A DNA stretch of 56,974 nucleotides from a bacterium (lineage in GTDB: Bacteria; Chloroflexota; Dormibacteria; Aeolococcales; Bog-877): contig JAKATL010000012.1 in assembly GCA_021827985.1 (NCBI GenBank), positions 1 to 56,974 on the forward strand, read 5' to 3'. The position numbers and the translations under genes are program-made. Below, one piece after another: positions 8,419-16,573 of this stretch. Below the pieces are notes generated by a model, which saw only the letters and a list, made by a program, of their open reading frames with translations, was not told the DNA's origin and searched no databases. Within the stretch, counting starts at the first letter, position 1; each line of letters opens with the position of its first letter.

Positions 8419-9845
8419 TGCCGCTCCCTGAATTCCGGCTGCCCGACCTCGGCGAGGGGGTGGCCGAGGGGGAGGTGGTGGAGTGGCGCGTGCACCCCGG
8501 GGACCGGGTGGAGCGGGACCAGGTGCTCTGCGTTGTGGCCACTGACAAGGCGACGGTGGAGCTGCCGTCGCCGTTCTCCGGGGTGGTGGGGGAGCTCCTG
8601 GTCCCTGAGGGACGGGTGCTCCGGGTGGGCGAGCCCCTCCTCCGGCTGGCGGACCCGCCGGTCCCGGCCGAGGCTGAGGGCGCGGAGGGGCAGAAGGAGT
8701 CCCACGCGGCCCCGACCCCGCAGGCTGAGTTCCGGCTGCCCGACCTCGGCGAGGGGGTGGCGGAAGGTGAGGTGGTGGAGTGGCGCGTGCGCCCCGGGGA
8801 CCTGGTGGAGCGGGACCAGGTGCTCTGCGTTGTGGCCACCGACAAGGCGACGGTGGAGCTGCCGTCGCCGTTCTCCGGAGTGGTAGAGGAGATTCTGGCT
8901 CCCGAGGGCCGGACGGTGACCGTGGGGGAGAGCCTGGTGCGCATCGGAGCGGTGGAGGGAGGTCGGCTCGCCACGGTGCCCGAGCCTCCCAAGCTGCCGC
9001 TCCACCCCACCGAGCCCCCGCTCCCCGCAGCGACCTCGCGGCGCGTCCTGGCGCTACCGTCGGTGCGCCGGGCCGCCCGGGAGAAGGGGTTGGCCCTGGA
9101 TCAGGTGGTCGGCAGCGGTCCCGGTGGCAGGGTGCGGATGGCGGATCTGGTGGCCCCGGGGAATCGTGAACGCCTCCGCGGCACCCGCCGGGTCATGGCC
9201 GAGCGGATGGCCGAGGCCCACCGCCACGTGCCCCAGGTCACCGTGGCGCTGGACTGCGACATGGCGGCGGTGGAGCGGGTGGCGGCCGATGGTGGGGCTA
9301 GGAACCCGACACCTCTCGAAATCGTGTGCCTGGCGGCGCGTGCCGAACTGGAGCGTCTTCCGGTCTTCAACTGCAGCTTCGACGAGGTGGCCCTGGAGCT
9401 GGTTCACCACCCGGAGCTCCACCTGGGAATCGCCGTGCAGACCGAGGAGGGCCTCAAGGTGGCAACGGCACGCGGGGCAGGACGGATGTCGGCCACGGAG
9501 CTGCAAGCGGAGATCCAGCGGCTGGTGGGCGGTGCCCGCTCCGGCACCCTCTCGCCGGCCGAGCTCAGCGGCGCCACCTTCACCATCTCCAGCGGTGGCA
9601 AGTTGGGGGGACTCCTGGCCACCCCCCTGGTGAACTGGCCGAACGTGGCCACCCTGGGCATTCACGAGATCCAGGACCGCCCGGTGGTCCGTGACGGCCA
9701 GGTCGTGGCCGGTCGGTGCGCCGTGCTGACCCTCTCGTTCGACCATCGGGTCATCGACGGGATGACCGCCTCCAGCTTCCTCTATGGCGTGGTGGAGCGT
9801 CTGTCCGAGCCCCGGGGCCTCCTGGACGGCGGCGAGCGACGGTGA
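8418..9845 (+). CDS. pdhC: Dihydrolipoamide acyltransferase (E2) with two lipoyl domains
   Basis: A 475-residue E2 core subunit that moves the acyl group from E1 to CoA. Order: lipoyl domain 1 (about residues 3-80), a short linker, lipoyl domain 2 (about 102-180), an E3/E1-binding domain near 215-250 (segment PSVRRAAREKGLALDQVVGS), then the catalytic domain to the end. The lipoylated lysine is in ATDKATVE of each lipoyl domain, and the active-site motif is DHRVIDG. The two lipoyl domains are almost identical at DNA level (see repeats). The E3-binding domain implies that an E3 exists elsewhere in the genome. Confidence 0.93.
   Translation: MPLPEFRLPDLGEGVAEGEVVEWRVHPGDRVERDQVLCVVATDKATVELPSPFSGVVGELLVPEGRVLRVGEPLLRLADPPVPAEAEGAEGQKESHAAPTPQAEFRLPDLGEGVAEGEVVEWRVRPGDLVERDQVLCVVATDKATVELPSPFSGVVEEILAPEGRTVTVGESLVRIGAVEGGRLATVPEPPKLPLHPTEPPLPAATSRRVLALPSVRRAAREKGLALDQVVGSGPGGRVRMADLVAPGNRERLRGTRRVMAERMAEAHRHVPQVTVALDCDMAAVERVAADGGARNPTPLEIVCLAARAELERLPVFNCSFDEVALELVHHPELHLGIAVQTEEGLKVATARGAGRMSATELQAEIQRLVGGARSGTLSPAELSGATFTISSGGKLGGLLATPLVNWPNVATLGIHEIQDRPVVRDGQVVAGRCAVLTLSFDHRVIDGMTASSFLYGVVERLSEPRGLLDGGERR
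8433..8586 (+). repeat. Lipoyl-domain repeat, copy 1
   Basis: First copy of a ~154-bp direct repeat inside pdhC. Compared by eye, copies 1 and 2 differ at about seven positions, two of them amino-acid changing (His/Arg and Arg/Leu). The copies are offset by 297 bp, exactly 99 codons, so the frame is kept. Confidence 0.9.
8730..8883 (+). repeat. Lipoyl-domain repeat, copy 2
   Basis: Second copy of the in-frame direct repeat in pdhC. Similarity falls off sharply on both sides, in the Ala/Glu linker upstream and after the FSGVV segment downstream. This suggests a recent duplication or gene conversion limited to the conserved lipoyl core. Confidence 0.9.
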
Positions 9846-9879
9846 CCACCAGCCCGCTCAAGCCCCGGCTCGGCTCCCG

Positions 9880-10722
9880 GTGAAGGTCCGGGTCCACCCT
9901 GACCCGCGGGGATTCCTTCGAGCCAGCGGACAGTTAATCACCAGGGACCCGTGGAGTTCGAGCGTGGTGGTCGGCGTGGCCGAAGGGCTCGCCGCCGGAG
10001 CCGAGCAGGGCTCCGGCGATGACCTCTTTCTCACCATCGAGGAGGAGGGGGCGGTCGTCGGGGTGGCGATGCACACGCCGCCCCACGCGCTCTTCCTGTC
10101 CCGGATGCCACCGGCCGCAGCCGACCAGTTGGCGCACGCCCTGGCCCACAGAGGACGCCAGCTGCCCGGAGCCAGCGGAGCCATGGACGCCACGTCGGCC
10201 TTCGCCAGCACCTGGCTGCGGCTGACGGGCCGGCGCGCGGAGTTGGGCAGGGCCCTCCGCCTGTACAGACTCCACCAGCTGGCAGCGCCCGAAGGCGCTG
10301 GGGGACAGCCGGCCCGCGCCGGGGCGCCCCAGGACATCCAGTTGATCTCTCGGTGGATGCGGGAGTTCCATGACGAGGCGGCGCCGCAGGCGCCTGGCCA
10401 GGACTGGAACCGCGCCGCCGCCAGGCGCATCGCCGGGGGGGAGGTGCAGGTCTGGTGGGATGGCGGCCAGCCGGTCGCCATGGCATGCTCGAGCCAGACC
10501 GCCGCCGGAGTCGCGAGGGTGGGGCCCGTGTACACGCCGCCCCAGTTCCGGCGGCATGGCTACGGGACGGCGGTGACGGCCGCGGTCACCAAGGCGGTGC
10601 TCCTCGCCGGTGCCCGCGACGTGGTCCTCTACACCGACCTCGCCAACCTGACCTCCAACTCGATATACCTCGCCATCGGCTTCCGCCCGGATCACGACGC
10701 CCAGGAGCTGCGCTTCGTCTGA
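9880..10722 (+). CDS. GNAT-family N-acetyltransferase
   Basis: About 280 residues. The C-terminal half has the acetyl-CoA-binding signature of the GNAT fold: ARVGPVYTPPQFRRHGYGTA, followed by LYTDLANLTSNSIYLAIGF, which carries the usual N..S..Y..GF ending. The N-terminal half resembles a diverged second acetyltransferase-like domain. The substrate is unknown. The GTG at 9880 is chosen because the frame upstream overlaps pdhC; no strong ribosome site is seen, so the start is uncertain. It follows pdhC by 34 bases and may be co-transcribed, but no functional link is evident. Confidence 0.72.
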   Translation: MKVRVHPDPRGFLRASGQLITRDPWSSSVVVGVAEGLAAGAEQGSGDDLFLTIEEEGAVVGVAMHTPPHALFLSRMPPAAADQLAHALAHRGRQLPGASGAMDATSAFASTWLRLTGRRAELGRALRLYRLHQLAAPEGAGGQPARAGAPQDIQLISRWMREFHDEAAPQAPGQDWNRAAARRIAGGEVQVWWDGGQPVAMACSSQTAAGVARVGPVYTPPQFRRHGYGTAVTAAVTKAVLLAGARDVVLYTDLANLTSNSIYLAIGFRPDHDAQELRFV

Positions 10723-10746
10723 ACACGGTGTCCACACGGCACCATC

Positions 10747-12090
10747 TCAGCGAAGCCCGCTGGAGAGCGGCATCGCCAGGACCCCGACCGCCGCCACCAG
10801 GACGCAGACCGCGACTGTCGCCCATCTCCTCCAGCCCCGGCGGCGGTACGCCGGCGGGAGGGCCCGCCTCTCGAGCAAGAGCAGGAAGCCCAGCACCACT
10901 GGCAGGAGGACCGCGTTGAGCACCTCGGCGTTCACGGCCAGGCTGATGAGATCGGTCCGGGTCAGCACCAGCAGTGCGCCCGCCGCCAGCGCGAGCGTGT
11001 AGGTGACATAGAACGGGGCGGTGTCCCGACTGGGACGGCGGTTCAGCGAGTGCTGCCAGCCGAAGACCTCGGCGAGTGCCCAGGCACCGGCCAGGGAAGC
11101 GACCAGGGCGGCCACCAGGCCGGCGCCCAACACCCCCACCCCAAGCAGGACCCGGGCGCCGGTGACGCCGAGGAGCGGGGTCAGGGCGGCCGCCATCTGG
11201 CCCACCGTCCGCAGGGTCGAGCCCGGATGGGCGGTGCCCAGGGTGGCGGCCAGCGCCACCACCACCGCGATCATCACCAACTGAGTCAGGACCGCGCCGA
11301 CCATGGTGTTGCGTCGCTCGGCATCCATCGATCCTCGGGTCAGGCCCCGATCGATCACCGCCCCCTGCTGATAGAAGATCATCCAGGGCATCACCACCGC
11401 CCCGACGTTGGCCGCCAGCAGGAAGAGGAACGCCGGGGCCGCGTGGGGAACAGTGATCAGCCCCGGGAGGAGTGCTTGCAGTCGCGGATGGGAGAGGACC
11501 ATGGCCGGCAGGAACACCAGCTCCGCTAGGCCCACGGCGATCCCGATTCGCTCCGAGCGCCGGTAACTCCCGGTGGACGCCACCCCGACCAGAAAGGCCG
11601 CGGCCACCGGCACCGACAGCCAGCGCGGGACCCCGAACATCTGGCCCACCCCCGCCACCCCGGCGAACTCAGTAACCAGCGCTCCCAACGCCGAGGCCAG
11701 AAGTGCCAGAGACGCCGTGATCGCCCAGCCGCGTCCGTAGTAGCGGCGGATCAGGGCGGCATGGCCCTGGCCGGTGAGGATGCCCAGCCGCACCGTCATC
11801 TCCTGCACGAGGTACAGGACGGGGACCAGCAGCACCAGGGGGAGCACCATGGCGTAACCGAAGCGGGCACCGGACTGGGCGGCGGTGGCCAGACTCCCGA
11901 CGTCGGTGTCGGCCAGCATCACCATGAGCCCTGGCCCCCACACCGCCAGCGCTATCCAGATGGGACGCCGGCCATTCGCCCGCTCCTGACCGGCAACACC
12001 GCTCCGTGCCAGCCTCTCCGTGGCATTCGGCGTAGAGGCCAGCCCGGCTGCTCGAGTGCTCCCTTCGCGGCCGGAATCCATTCCCGGCAC
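10747..12090 (-). CDS. Nramp-family divalent metal transporter (divergent)
   Basis: A ~447-residue membrane protein with about eleven hydrophobic helices. The first helix reads GPGLMVMLADTDVGSLATAA and aligns with the Nramp TM1 motif DPGN as DVGS. TM6 reads VVMPWMIFYQQGA, aligning with MPH as MPW. The TM1 aspartate and TM6 methionine of the metal site are kept; the TM1 asparagine and TM6 histidine are not. Expected role: import of Mn(II), Fe(II) or a related ion driven by protons, with specificity uncertain. A GTG at 12090 fits the site GGAGGGTGGGC; a GTG two codons earlier sits too close to it. Confidence 0.82.
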   Translation of the reverse strand: MPGMDSGREGSTRAAGLASTPNATERLARSGVAGQERANGRRPIWIALAVWGPGLMVMLADTDVGSLATAAQSGARFGYAMVLPLVLLVPVLYLVQEMTVRLGILTGQGHAALIRRYYGRGWAITASLALLASALGALVTEFAGVAGVGQMFGVPRWLSVPVAAAFLVGVASTGSYRRSERIGIAVGLAELVFLPAMVLSHPRLQALLPGLITVPHAAPAFLFLLAANVGAVVMPWMIFYQQGAVIDRGLTRGSMDAERRNTMVGAVLTQLVMIAVVVALAATLGTAHPGSTLRTVGQMAAALTPLLGVTGARVLLGVGVLGAGLVAALVASLAGAWALAEVFGWQHSLNRRPSRDTAPFYVTYTLALAAGALLVLTRTDLISLAVNAEVLNAVLLPVVLGFLLLLERRALPPAYRRRGWRRWATVAVCVLVAAVGVLAMPLSSGLR

Positions 12091-12128
12091 GCCCACCCTC
12101 CGTCTGGATCGTTTCGACCCCGGAGCAA

Positions 12129-12155
12129 AGTTTACCTGGGAGGTCGGAAAGTCAA
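12129..12155 (-). promoter_or_regulatory. Candidate sigma-70 promoter for the Nramp gene
   Basis: On the minus strand TTGACT (12150-12155) and TAAACT (12129-12134) are separated by 15 bases, or 16 if CTTGAC is taken as the -35. Transcription would begin about 30 bases before the GTG start. The spacer is a little short, so this is a candidate only. No metal-regulator operator palindrome is evident. Confidence 0.4.
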
Positions 12156-12189
12156 GCCGCTCGTGTGCCCGCGCCTGGGGTGGGTCCCC

Positions 12190-12275
12190 TGGTGCCGAGA
12201 CCGGGAGTTGAACCCGGACGAGCTTGCGCTCACTGCCCCCTCAAAGCAGCGTGTCTACCATTCCACCACCTCGGC
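12190..12275 (-). tRNA. tRNA-Leu (anticodon GAG)
   Basis: Minus-strand 86-nt class II tRNA. The acceptor GCCGAGG pairs with TCTCGGC, followed by the discriminator A and an encoded CCA. The D arm holds TGGTAGACAC, the anticodon stem CTGCT/GGCAG frames the loop TTGAGGG with anticodon GAG, there is a long variable arm TGAGCGCAAGCTCG, and the T arm is CCGGGTTCAACTCCCGG. The long variable arm and GAG anticodon identify tRNA-Leu reading CUC/CUU. Confidence 0.96.
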
Positions 12276-12287
12276 GGGACCTGGGGC

Positions 12288-12293
12288 ATCTTA
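12288..12293 (-). promoter_or_regulatory. Candidate -10 box of tRNA-Leu
   Basis: TAAGAT on the minus strand lies 12 bases upstream of the mature 5' end of tRNA-Leu, a suitable -10 position. No good -35 is visible at 16-18 bases. The short region also has to hold the start of the plus-strand debranching-enzyme gene. Confidence 0.35.
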
Positions 12294-12332
12294 CCGGATC
12301 CCGTCTTGGCCCTGACCGGCGGCTGGGACAAT

Positions 12333-14531
12333 GTGGCCGTGGCCGATCTTTACCTCACCGCCGGCCCCTGGGGAAGGGGCGCTGCCATCTCGGGAGGCCG
12401 CCCTATCTCGGTGAGTTGCCAGGACACCTTCCTGGTGGCGGCGGCGGACGGCAGCGTGGGCGGTGGCCAGGAGTCCTCTGGGCTCTACCACGCCGACACC
12501 CGTTACATCGCCGAGTACCGGCTGTCGGTGAACGACCAGCCGCTCCAACCACTTTCGGTGTCCCGGTTGGGTTTCTGGCACGCCAGATGGGAGCTCCTGG
12601 CGTCCCGGCGCCGCGGGGTCGGCGCCGGGGAGTCGAGCCCCGGCACCGTGACGGTGACCCTCGAGAGGCACCTGGGTTGGGGGCAGATGCACGAGGACGT
12701 GACCGTGCACCAGTGGGGTGGCGCTCCCGCCAGCCTGCTGCTCACGATTCACATTGAGGACGACTTCGCCGACCTCTTCGAGGCCCGAACCCAGAGGTGG
12801 CAGCGGCGGACGCACCTGGCGACCTCGTGGGACCTGCGCCGCGGGCTGGAGACTGCGTACCGCCGCGAGGATTTCGTGCGGCGCCACCTCCTGAGGTTCC
12901 GCCCCCGGGTGGCCGGTGCGGGGTACGCCAACGGCGAGCTCCGGTTCCCTCTAGATCTGCGACCCGGGGGCGAGTGGCGGCTCTGCCTGCAGCACGACCT
13001 CATCGACCGCCCCGGAGCTCGGCCGGGGATCCGCCCCTGTCCCCTCAAGAATTCAGGAGGGTGGTCCCGTCCCGCTGTCCAGGAGCGCCGCTGGCGGAAT
13101 ACCGTGCCCGACCTGGCCGCGGCCGACCTGCGCCTGGAGGGTGCCTACCGGAGAGCCGTGAGCGACTTCGCCTCGCTCCGCATGGACAGCCCCGCTCCTG
13201 CGCACGGCCTTTGGGTGCCTGCTGCGGGGACGCCATGGTTCGTGGCCCTTTTTGGCCGAGACTCGCTGATTGCGGGCCTCCAGGCGCTGATCGTCGACTC
13301 TCGGTTGGCCGTGGCCACCCTCCAGCGTTTGGGAGATCTCCAGGCAGAGCGGGCTGACCCCTTCCGCGACGCCGAGCCGGGAAAGATCCCTCACGAGCTT
13401 CGCCAGGGGGAGTGGGCCCACTTCGCCACCGTGCCCCACTCCCCTTACTACGGCACGGCCGACGCCACCCCGCTCTACCTGCTGCTGCTGGCTGAGCTCT
13501 GGCGCTGGACGGGTGACGCCGAGGCCCTTAAATCTCTTAGGCCGGTGGCGGTTCGGGCTCTGGAATGGATCGACCGCTTCGGGGATCTCGATCAGGACGG
13601 CCTCCAGGAGTACCGGCCCATGGCCCCGGGGAACTACCGGAACCAAAGCTGGCGGGACGCTGAGGACGGCATCCTGGACGAGGTCGGGCAGCTGCCTCCC
13701 CTGCCGCTGGCCACCTGTGAGCTGCAGGCCTATGTGTTCGCTGCCAAGTCGAGCATCGCCAGCTTGTTCAGCGCCTGGGGAGATCCGGCTGTCGCCGCCC
13801 GACTGGAGGCTGAGGCCGCCGCCCTGAAGCAGCTTTTCCGCCAGCGCTACTGGGATGGAGACCGGCTGGCGCTGGCCCTGGACGGCGACAAGCGACCGCT
13901 CTACACCGCCAGCTCCAATCCCGGCCACTGCCTCTGGGCGGGCATCCTAGAGCCTGAGTTGGCCCGGCTCTGTGCGGACCGGCTGATGTCTCAGGACATC
14001 TTCTCCGGCTGGGGACTCAGGACGCTGTCCACCCTCCATCCCAGCTTCGACCCGCACAGTTACCAAGCCGGGTCGGTGTGGCCCCACGACACCGTCATCG
14101 GCGCAGCCGGGATGGCTCGGTACGGTGAGATCGAAGGGGCCTGGCGCCTTCTCGACGGGGTGCTGGACGCGGCCGCGGCCTTTGATTTCCAGCTTCCGGA
14201 GCTCTTTTCCGGCCTGGCCCGTGACGGCTCCGCTCACCCCGTGCCCTACCCACTCGCCAACCGCCCCCAGGCCTGGGCCGCCGGTTCCGTCTTCCAGGCC
14301 ACAAGAGTCCTGCTCGGGCTTCACCCGGACCTGGGCGCCGGGCGGGTCTATCTCCATCCGGAGCTCCCGCCCTGGTGCCCGGACCTTCGGGTTGAGGGAG
14401 TATCAGTCGGTGGCGGCCACCTCCACATCTCGGCCCACCGGGGCCGCAACGGTACCGAGCTGCGCCGAGCGGAGCTCGTCGGGGTAGAGGCGGAGATCAT
14501 CGAGGGCGTGCCCCCCTGGTTCGGCAGCTGA
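12333..14531 (+). CDS. Amylo-alpha-1,6-glucosidase / glycogen-debranching-type protein
   Basis: About 732 residues. The N-terminal ~230 residues match the GDE_N-type beta domain (SGLYHADTRYIAEYRL, HLGWGQMHEDVTV). The C-terminal part is an (alpha/alpha)6 toroid typical of glycogen-debranching glucosidases, with LFGRDSLIAGLQAL and SVWPHDTVIGAAGMARYG. Expected to hydrolyse alpha-1,6 branches or related glucosides in the cytoplasm. The frame is open back to 12165 but that part crosses tRNA-Leu, so a GTG at 12333 or 12339 is the likely start. The last 129 bp overlap the convergent glycosyltransferase gene. Confidence 0.85.
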   Translation: MAVADLYLTAGPWGRGAAISGGRPISVSCQDTFLVAAADGSVGGGQESSGLYHADTRYIAEYRLSVNDQPLQPLSVSRLGFWHARWELLASRRRGVGAGESSPGTVTVTLERHLGWGQMHEDVTVHQWGGAPASLLLTIHIEDDFADLFEARTQRWQRRTHLATSWDLRRGLETAYRREDFVRRHLLRFRPRVAGAGYANGELRFPLDLRPGGEWRLCLQHDLIDRPGARPGIRPCPLKNSGGWSRPAVQERRWRNTVPDLAAADLRLEGAYRRAVSDFASLRMDSPAPAHGLWVPAAGTPWFVALFGRDSLIAGLQALIVDSRLAVATLQRLGDLQAERADPFRDAEPGKIPHELRQGEWAHFATVPHSPYYGTADATPLYLLLLAELWRWTGDAEALKSLRPVAVRALEWIDRFGDLDQDGLQEYRPMAPGNYRNQSWRDAEDGILDEVGQLPPLPLATCELQAYVFAAKSSIASLFSAWGDPAVAARLEAEAAALKQLFRQRYWDGDRLALALDGDKRPLYTASSNPGHCLWAGILEPELARLCADRLMSQDIFSGWGLRTLSTLHPSFDPHSYQAGSVWPHDTVIGAAGMARYGEIEGAWRLLDGVLDAAAAFDFQLPELFSGLARDGSAHPVPYPLANRPQAWAAGSVFQATRVLLGLHPDLGAGRVYLHPELPPWCPDLRVEGVSVGGGHLHISAHRGRNGTELRRAELVGVEAEIIEGVPPWFGS

Positions 14532-15587
14532 GCGAAGGCGCCCCGCCGCTACCCGGCGGTAGAGCGCCTCGTACTCGGCCGCCATCCTTGCTGGAGAGAA
14601 TCGCCGCCGCGCCCAGGCGGCGATCGCGGCGCGGTCCAACTCGCCGCACTCCAATGTCCTGGCAGCAAGCTCCGCCACGTTCTGGACGACGAAGCCGGTC
14701 TCCCCGTCCCGGACCAATTCGCTAGCGGAGCCCCGGTCCAGCGCCACGACCGGCGTCCCACAGGCCATGGCTTCCGCCATCGCCAGCCCGAATGGCTCCT
14801 CCCAGCGCAGGGGCAGCAGCATGGCCCAGGCGCCGGCGAGAAGTCTCGCCTTGTCCCGCCCGTATACGTTCGGGAGGTGGCTGACCCGGTCACCGTCCAG
14901 GTGGGGGCGCACCCGCTCCTCGAAATAGGCGCGTCCCTCCGGCGTGGCCTCCACCTTGCCCGCGAGAACAAGGCGCATCCCCGTCCGCTTCGCCACCTCG
15001 ATGGCGAGGTGCTGCCCCTTCTGGGGGCTGATGCGGGCCAGGGTGAGTAGATAGCGGTCCGGGGACGTGCCTCTGGCGGAGGCGAGGGCGTCCAGGTCGA
15101 CAGCGTTGTGGACCCAGCCAGCCCAGCGCAGGCGGGGCGCGAGCGACATCTGGGAGCGGGAGATCGCCACCAACCTGGTCGCCTGACCCATCTTGGCGTA
15201 GAACTCCGACTCCCCTTCTCCCACCGGTCCGTGAACCGTGTGCAGCGTCGGCAACTCCCAGCGCAAGGAGTCGAGCGCGATGGCCACGATTCCGCCGCTG
15301 TGGTCGTGGATGACGGCTCCCGCTCCGTGCTCCCGGATCCACTCCAGGACCGCGTGGGAATAGGCGAGGTCGAACCAGCGCTCGTCAGCTCGCCCGAGGT
15401 GGCGCCCGTATTCGGCCGGCGCTAGCGCCACCAGCCCGGGAATCGGCGACCCGTGGGCCCCGAGGACGCTGACCTCGTGACCGCGCTTCCCCAGCTCCTT
15501 GGCCAGGAGCCCCACCACCAGCTCGATTCCCCCATATCCCTCGGGGGGAACCGGATACCACGGAGGAGAGATCAGAACAACCCGCAA
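14403..15587 (-). CDS. Glycosyltransferase family 4
   Basis: A 394-residue GT-B enzyme. The N-terminal nucleotide-sugar fold begins LRVVLISPPWYP and contains YGGIELVVGLLAKEL. The C-terminal domain has TLARISPQKGQHLAIEVA and the GT4 E-x7-E motif in EEPFGLAMAEAMACGTPV. A TTG start at 15587 follows GGAAGGAG by five bases. The donor and acceptor are unknown; trehalose, glycogen or surface glycan roles are all possible. Its 3' end is antisense to the end of the debranching gene for 129 bp, and the C-terminal ~43 residues encoded there show no family motif. Confidence 0.85.
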   Translation of the reverse strand: MRVVLISPPWYPVPPEGYGGIELVVGLLAKELGKRGHEVSVLGAHGSPIPGLVALAPAEYGRHLGRADERWFDLAYSHAVLEWIREHGAGAVIHDHSGGIVAIALDSLRWELPTLHTVHGPVGEGESEFYAKMGQATRLVAISRSQMSLAPRLRWAGWVHNAVDLDALASARGTSPDRYLLTLARISPQKGQHLAIEVAKRTGMRLVLAGKVEATPEGRAYFEERVRPHLDGDRVSHLPNVYGRDKARLLAGAWAMLLPLRWEEPFGLAMAEAMACGTPVVALDRGSASELVRDGETGFVVQNVAELAARTLECGELDRAAIAAWARRRFSPARMAAEYEALYRRVAAGRLRSAAEPGGHALDDLRLYPDELRSAQLGTVAAPVGRDVEVAATD

Positions 15588-15869
15588 GCTAGCTCCTTCC
15601 GTAACTCCCTCTCCCACTGGTTTATACCCACAACGCCCCGCGCCCAAGCGGTGCGCCAGGGCGGACGCCCCAGGGCGCGGCGACTTGGAGGCGAGCAGGT
15701 GGGCTGGCTGTGGCCGAGAGCCGGAGCCGACGGGGTTACGGTGGGGGCACTTGCGGCCGGGGAGGCCGAGGCGGATCCGATCCGGATCAGGCGCTCTTGG
15801 AGCCCCTCGATCTCACAGCCGTAGCGGCATCCCGGCCCTCACCGCCGCGGGCGGGAACCGGAGGGCCGA
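15588..15869. other. Intergenic region between glycosyltransferase and rpmB
   Basis: About 280 bases with no convincing gene on either strand. It carries the upstream region of the glycosyltransferase and the downstream end of rpmB, which are transcribed in the same direction. No T-run or tRNA is seen. Confidence 0.5.
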
Positions 15870-16061
15870 CTAAGCCGACTTGATGCTGGTGCGTAGGCAG
15901 CGGGTGCAGACCCGCATCCGCCGCGCCAACCCGCCGCCTCGGGGGGCCACACGGGCGTTGACCAGATTGGGCATGAAGCGCCGCCGGGTGTGGACCTTGG
16001 AGTGGCTGACGTTGTTGCCCGCGACCGGACCCTTGCCGCAGATCTCGCACCGCTTGGCCAT
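15870..16061 (-). CDS. rpmB: Ribosomal protein L28
   Basis: A 63-residue large-subunit protein. The N-terminus [20 protein letters not shown] and the later [12 protein letters not shown] give the four-cysteine zinc-ribbon form of L28 (CxxC...CxxC). GAGGT five bases before the ATG supports the start. It stands alone, divergent from the Asp23 gene, an arrangement also seen in Firmicutes. A minus-strand TAGACT box lies ~70 bases upstream (16131-16136) and could be its -10. Confidence 0.97.
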   Translation of the reverse strand: MAKRCEICGKGPVAGNNVSHSKVHTRRRFMPNLVNARVAPRGGGLARRMRVCTRCLRTSIKSA

Positions 16062-16186
16062 GGCGACCTCAGTTGAAGGCTAAGTGACGGGACCCGGCCG
16101 GCGGGCGGCCCCGAAGTATCATTCCGCCGCAGTCTACCAGCCGCGAGCTGCCAGTCGCCGGATCGCAATGCGGGGAAAGAGGACAC

Positions 16187-16573
16187 ATGCCCGGAGCACG
16201 ACCGTTGGTCCAGACCCACCCCCTCGGCACCGTCGAGGTCTCGCCCCGGGTGGTGGCGGCGCTGGCGGCCCGGGCCGCGGAGGAATGCTACGGCGTCGCG
16301 GGGATGGCAGACCGCGGCTTACGGGACGGGCTCGCGGAGCTCCTGAACCGTGACGCCTTCGAGCGGGGCATCGACCTGCGTATCGAAGAGCGGGGCATCC
16401 GGGTTGAGCTCTATGTGGTGGTCGAACACGGGGTGCGCATCCTGGAGGTGGCGCACAACCTCATGAGCTCGGTGGCCTACAGCCTGGAGCACCACTTGGG
16501 GCTGGCCGTGCTCAGCGTCGACATCAACGTCCAGGGTCTGCGCCTGCCCGAGCGAGCCGATGGCGGCACCTGA
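16187..16573 (+). CDS. Asp23/Gls24 family protein
   Basis: A 128-residue protein of the alkaline-shock Asp23 family, with segments GTVEVSPRVVAALAARAAEE and YGVAGMADRG near the N-terminus and HNLMSSVAYSLEHHLGL near the C-terminus. The family is associated with the membrane and cell-envelope homeostasis, and in monoderms it typically sits just before the fatty-acid kinase gene fakA, as here. The last 14 bp overlap fakA. The specific function is not known. Confidence 0.9.
   Translation: MPGARPLVQTHPLGTVEVSPRVVAALAARAAEECYGVAGMADRGLRDGLAELLNRDAFERGIDLRIEERGIRVELYVVVEHGVRILEVAHNLMSSVAYSLEHHLGLAVLSVDINVQGLRLPERADGGT

Noticed and set aside
12165..12332. Extended N-terminus of the debranching enzyme
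   Set aside because: The extra codons cross the tRNA-Leu gene on the opposite strand and have no family match.
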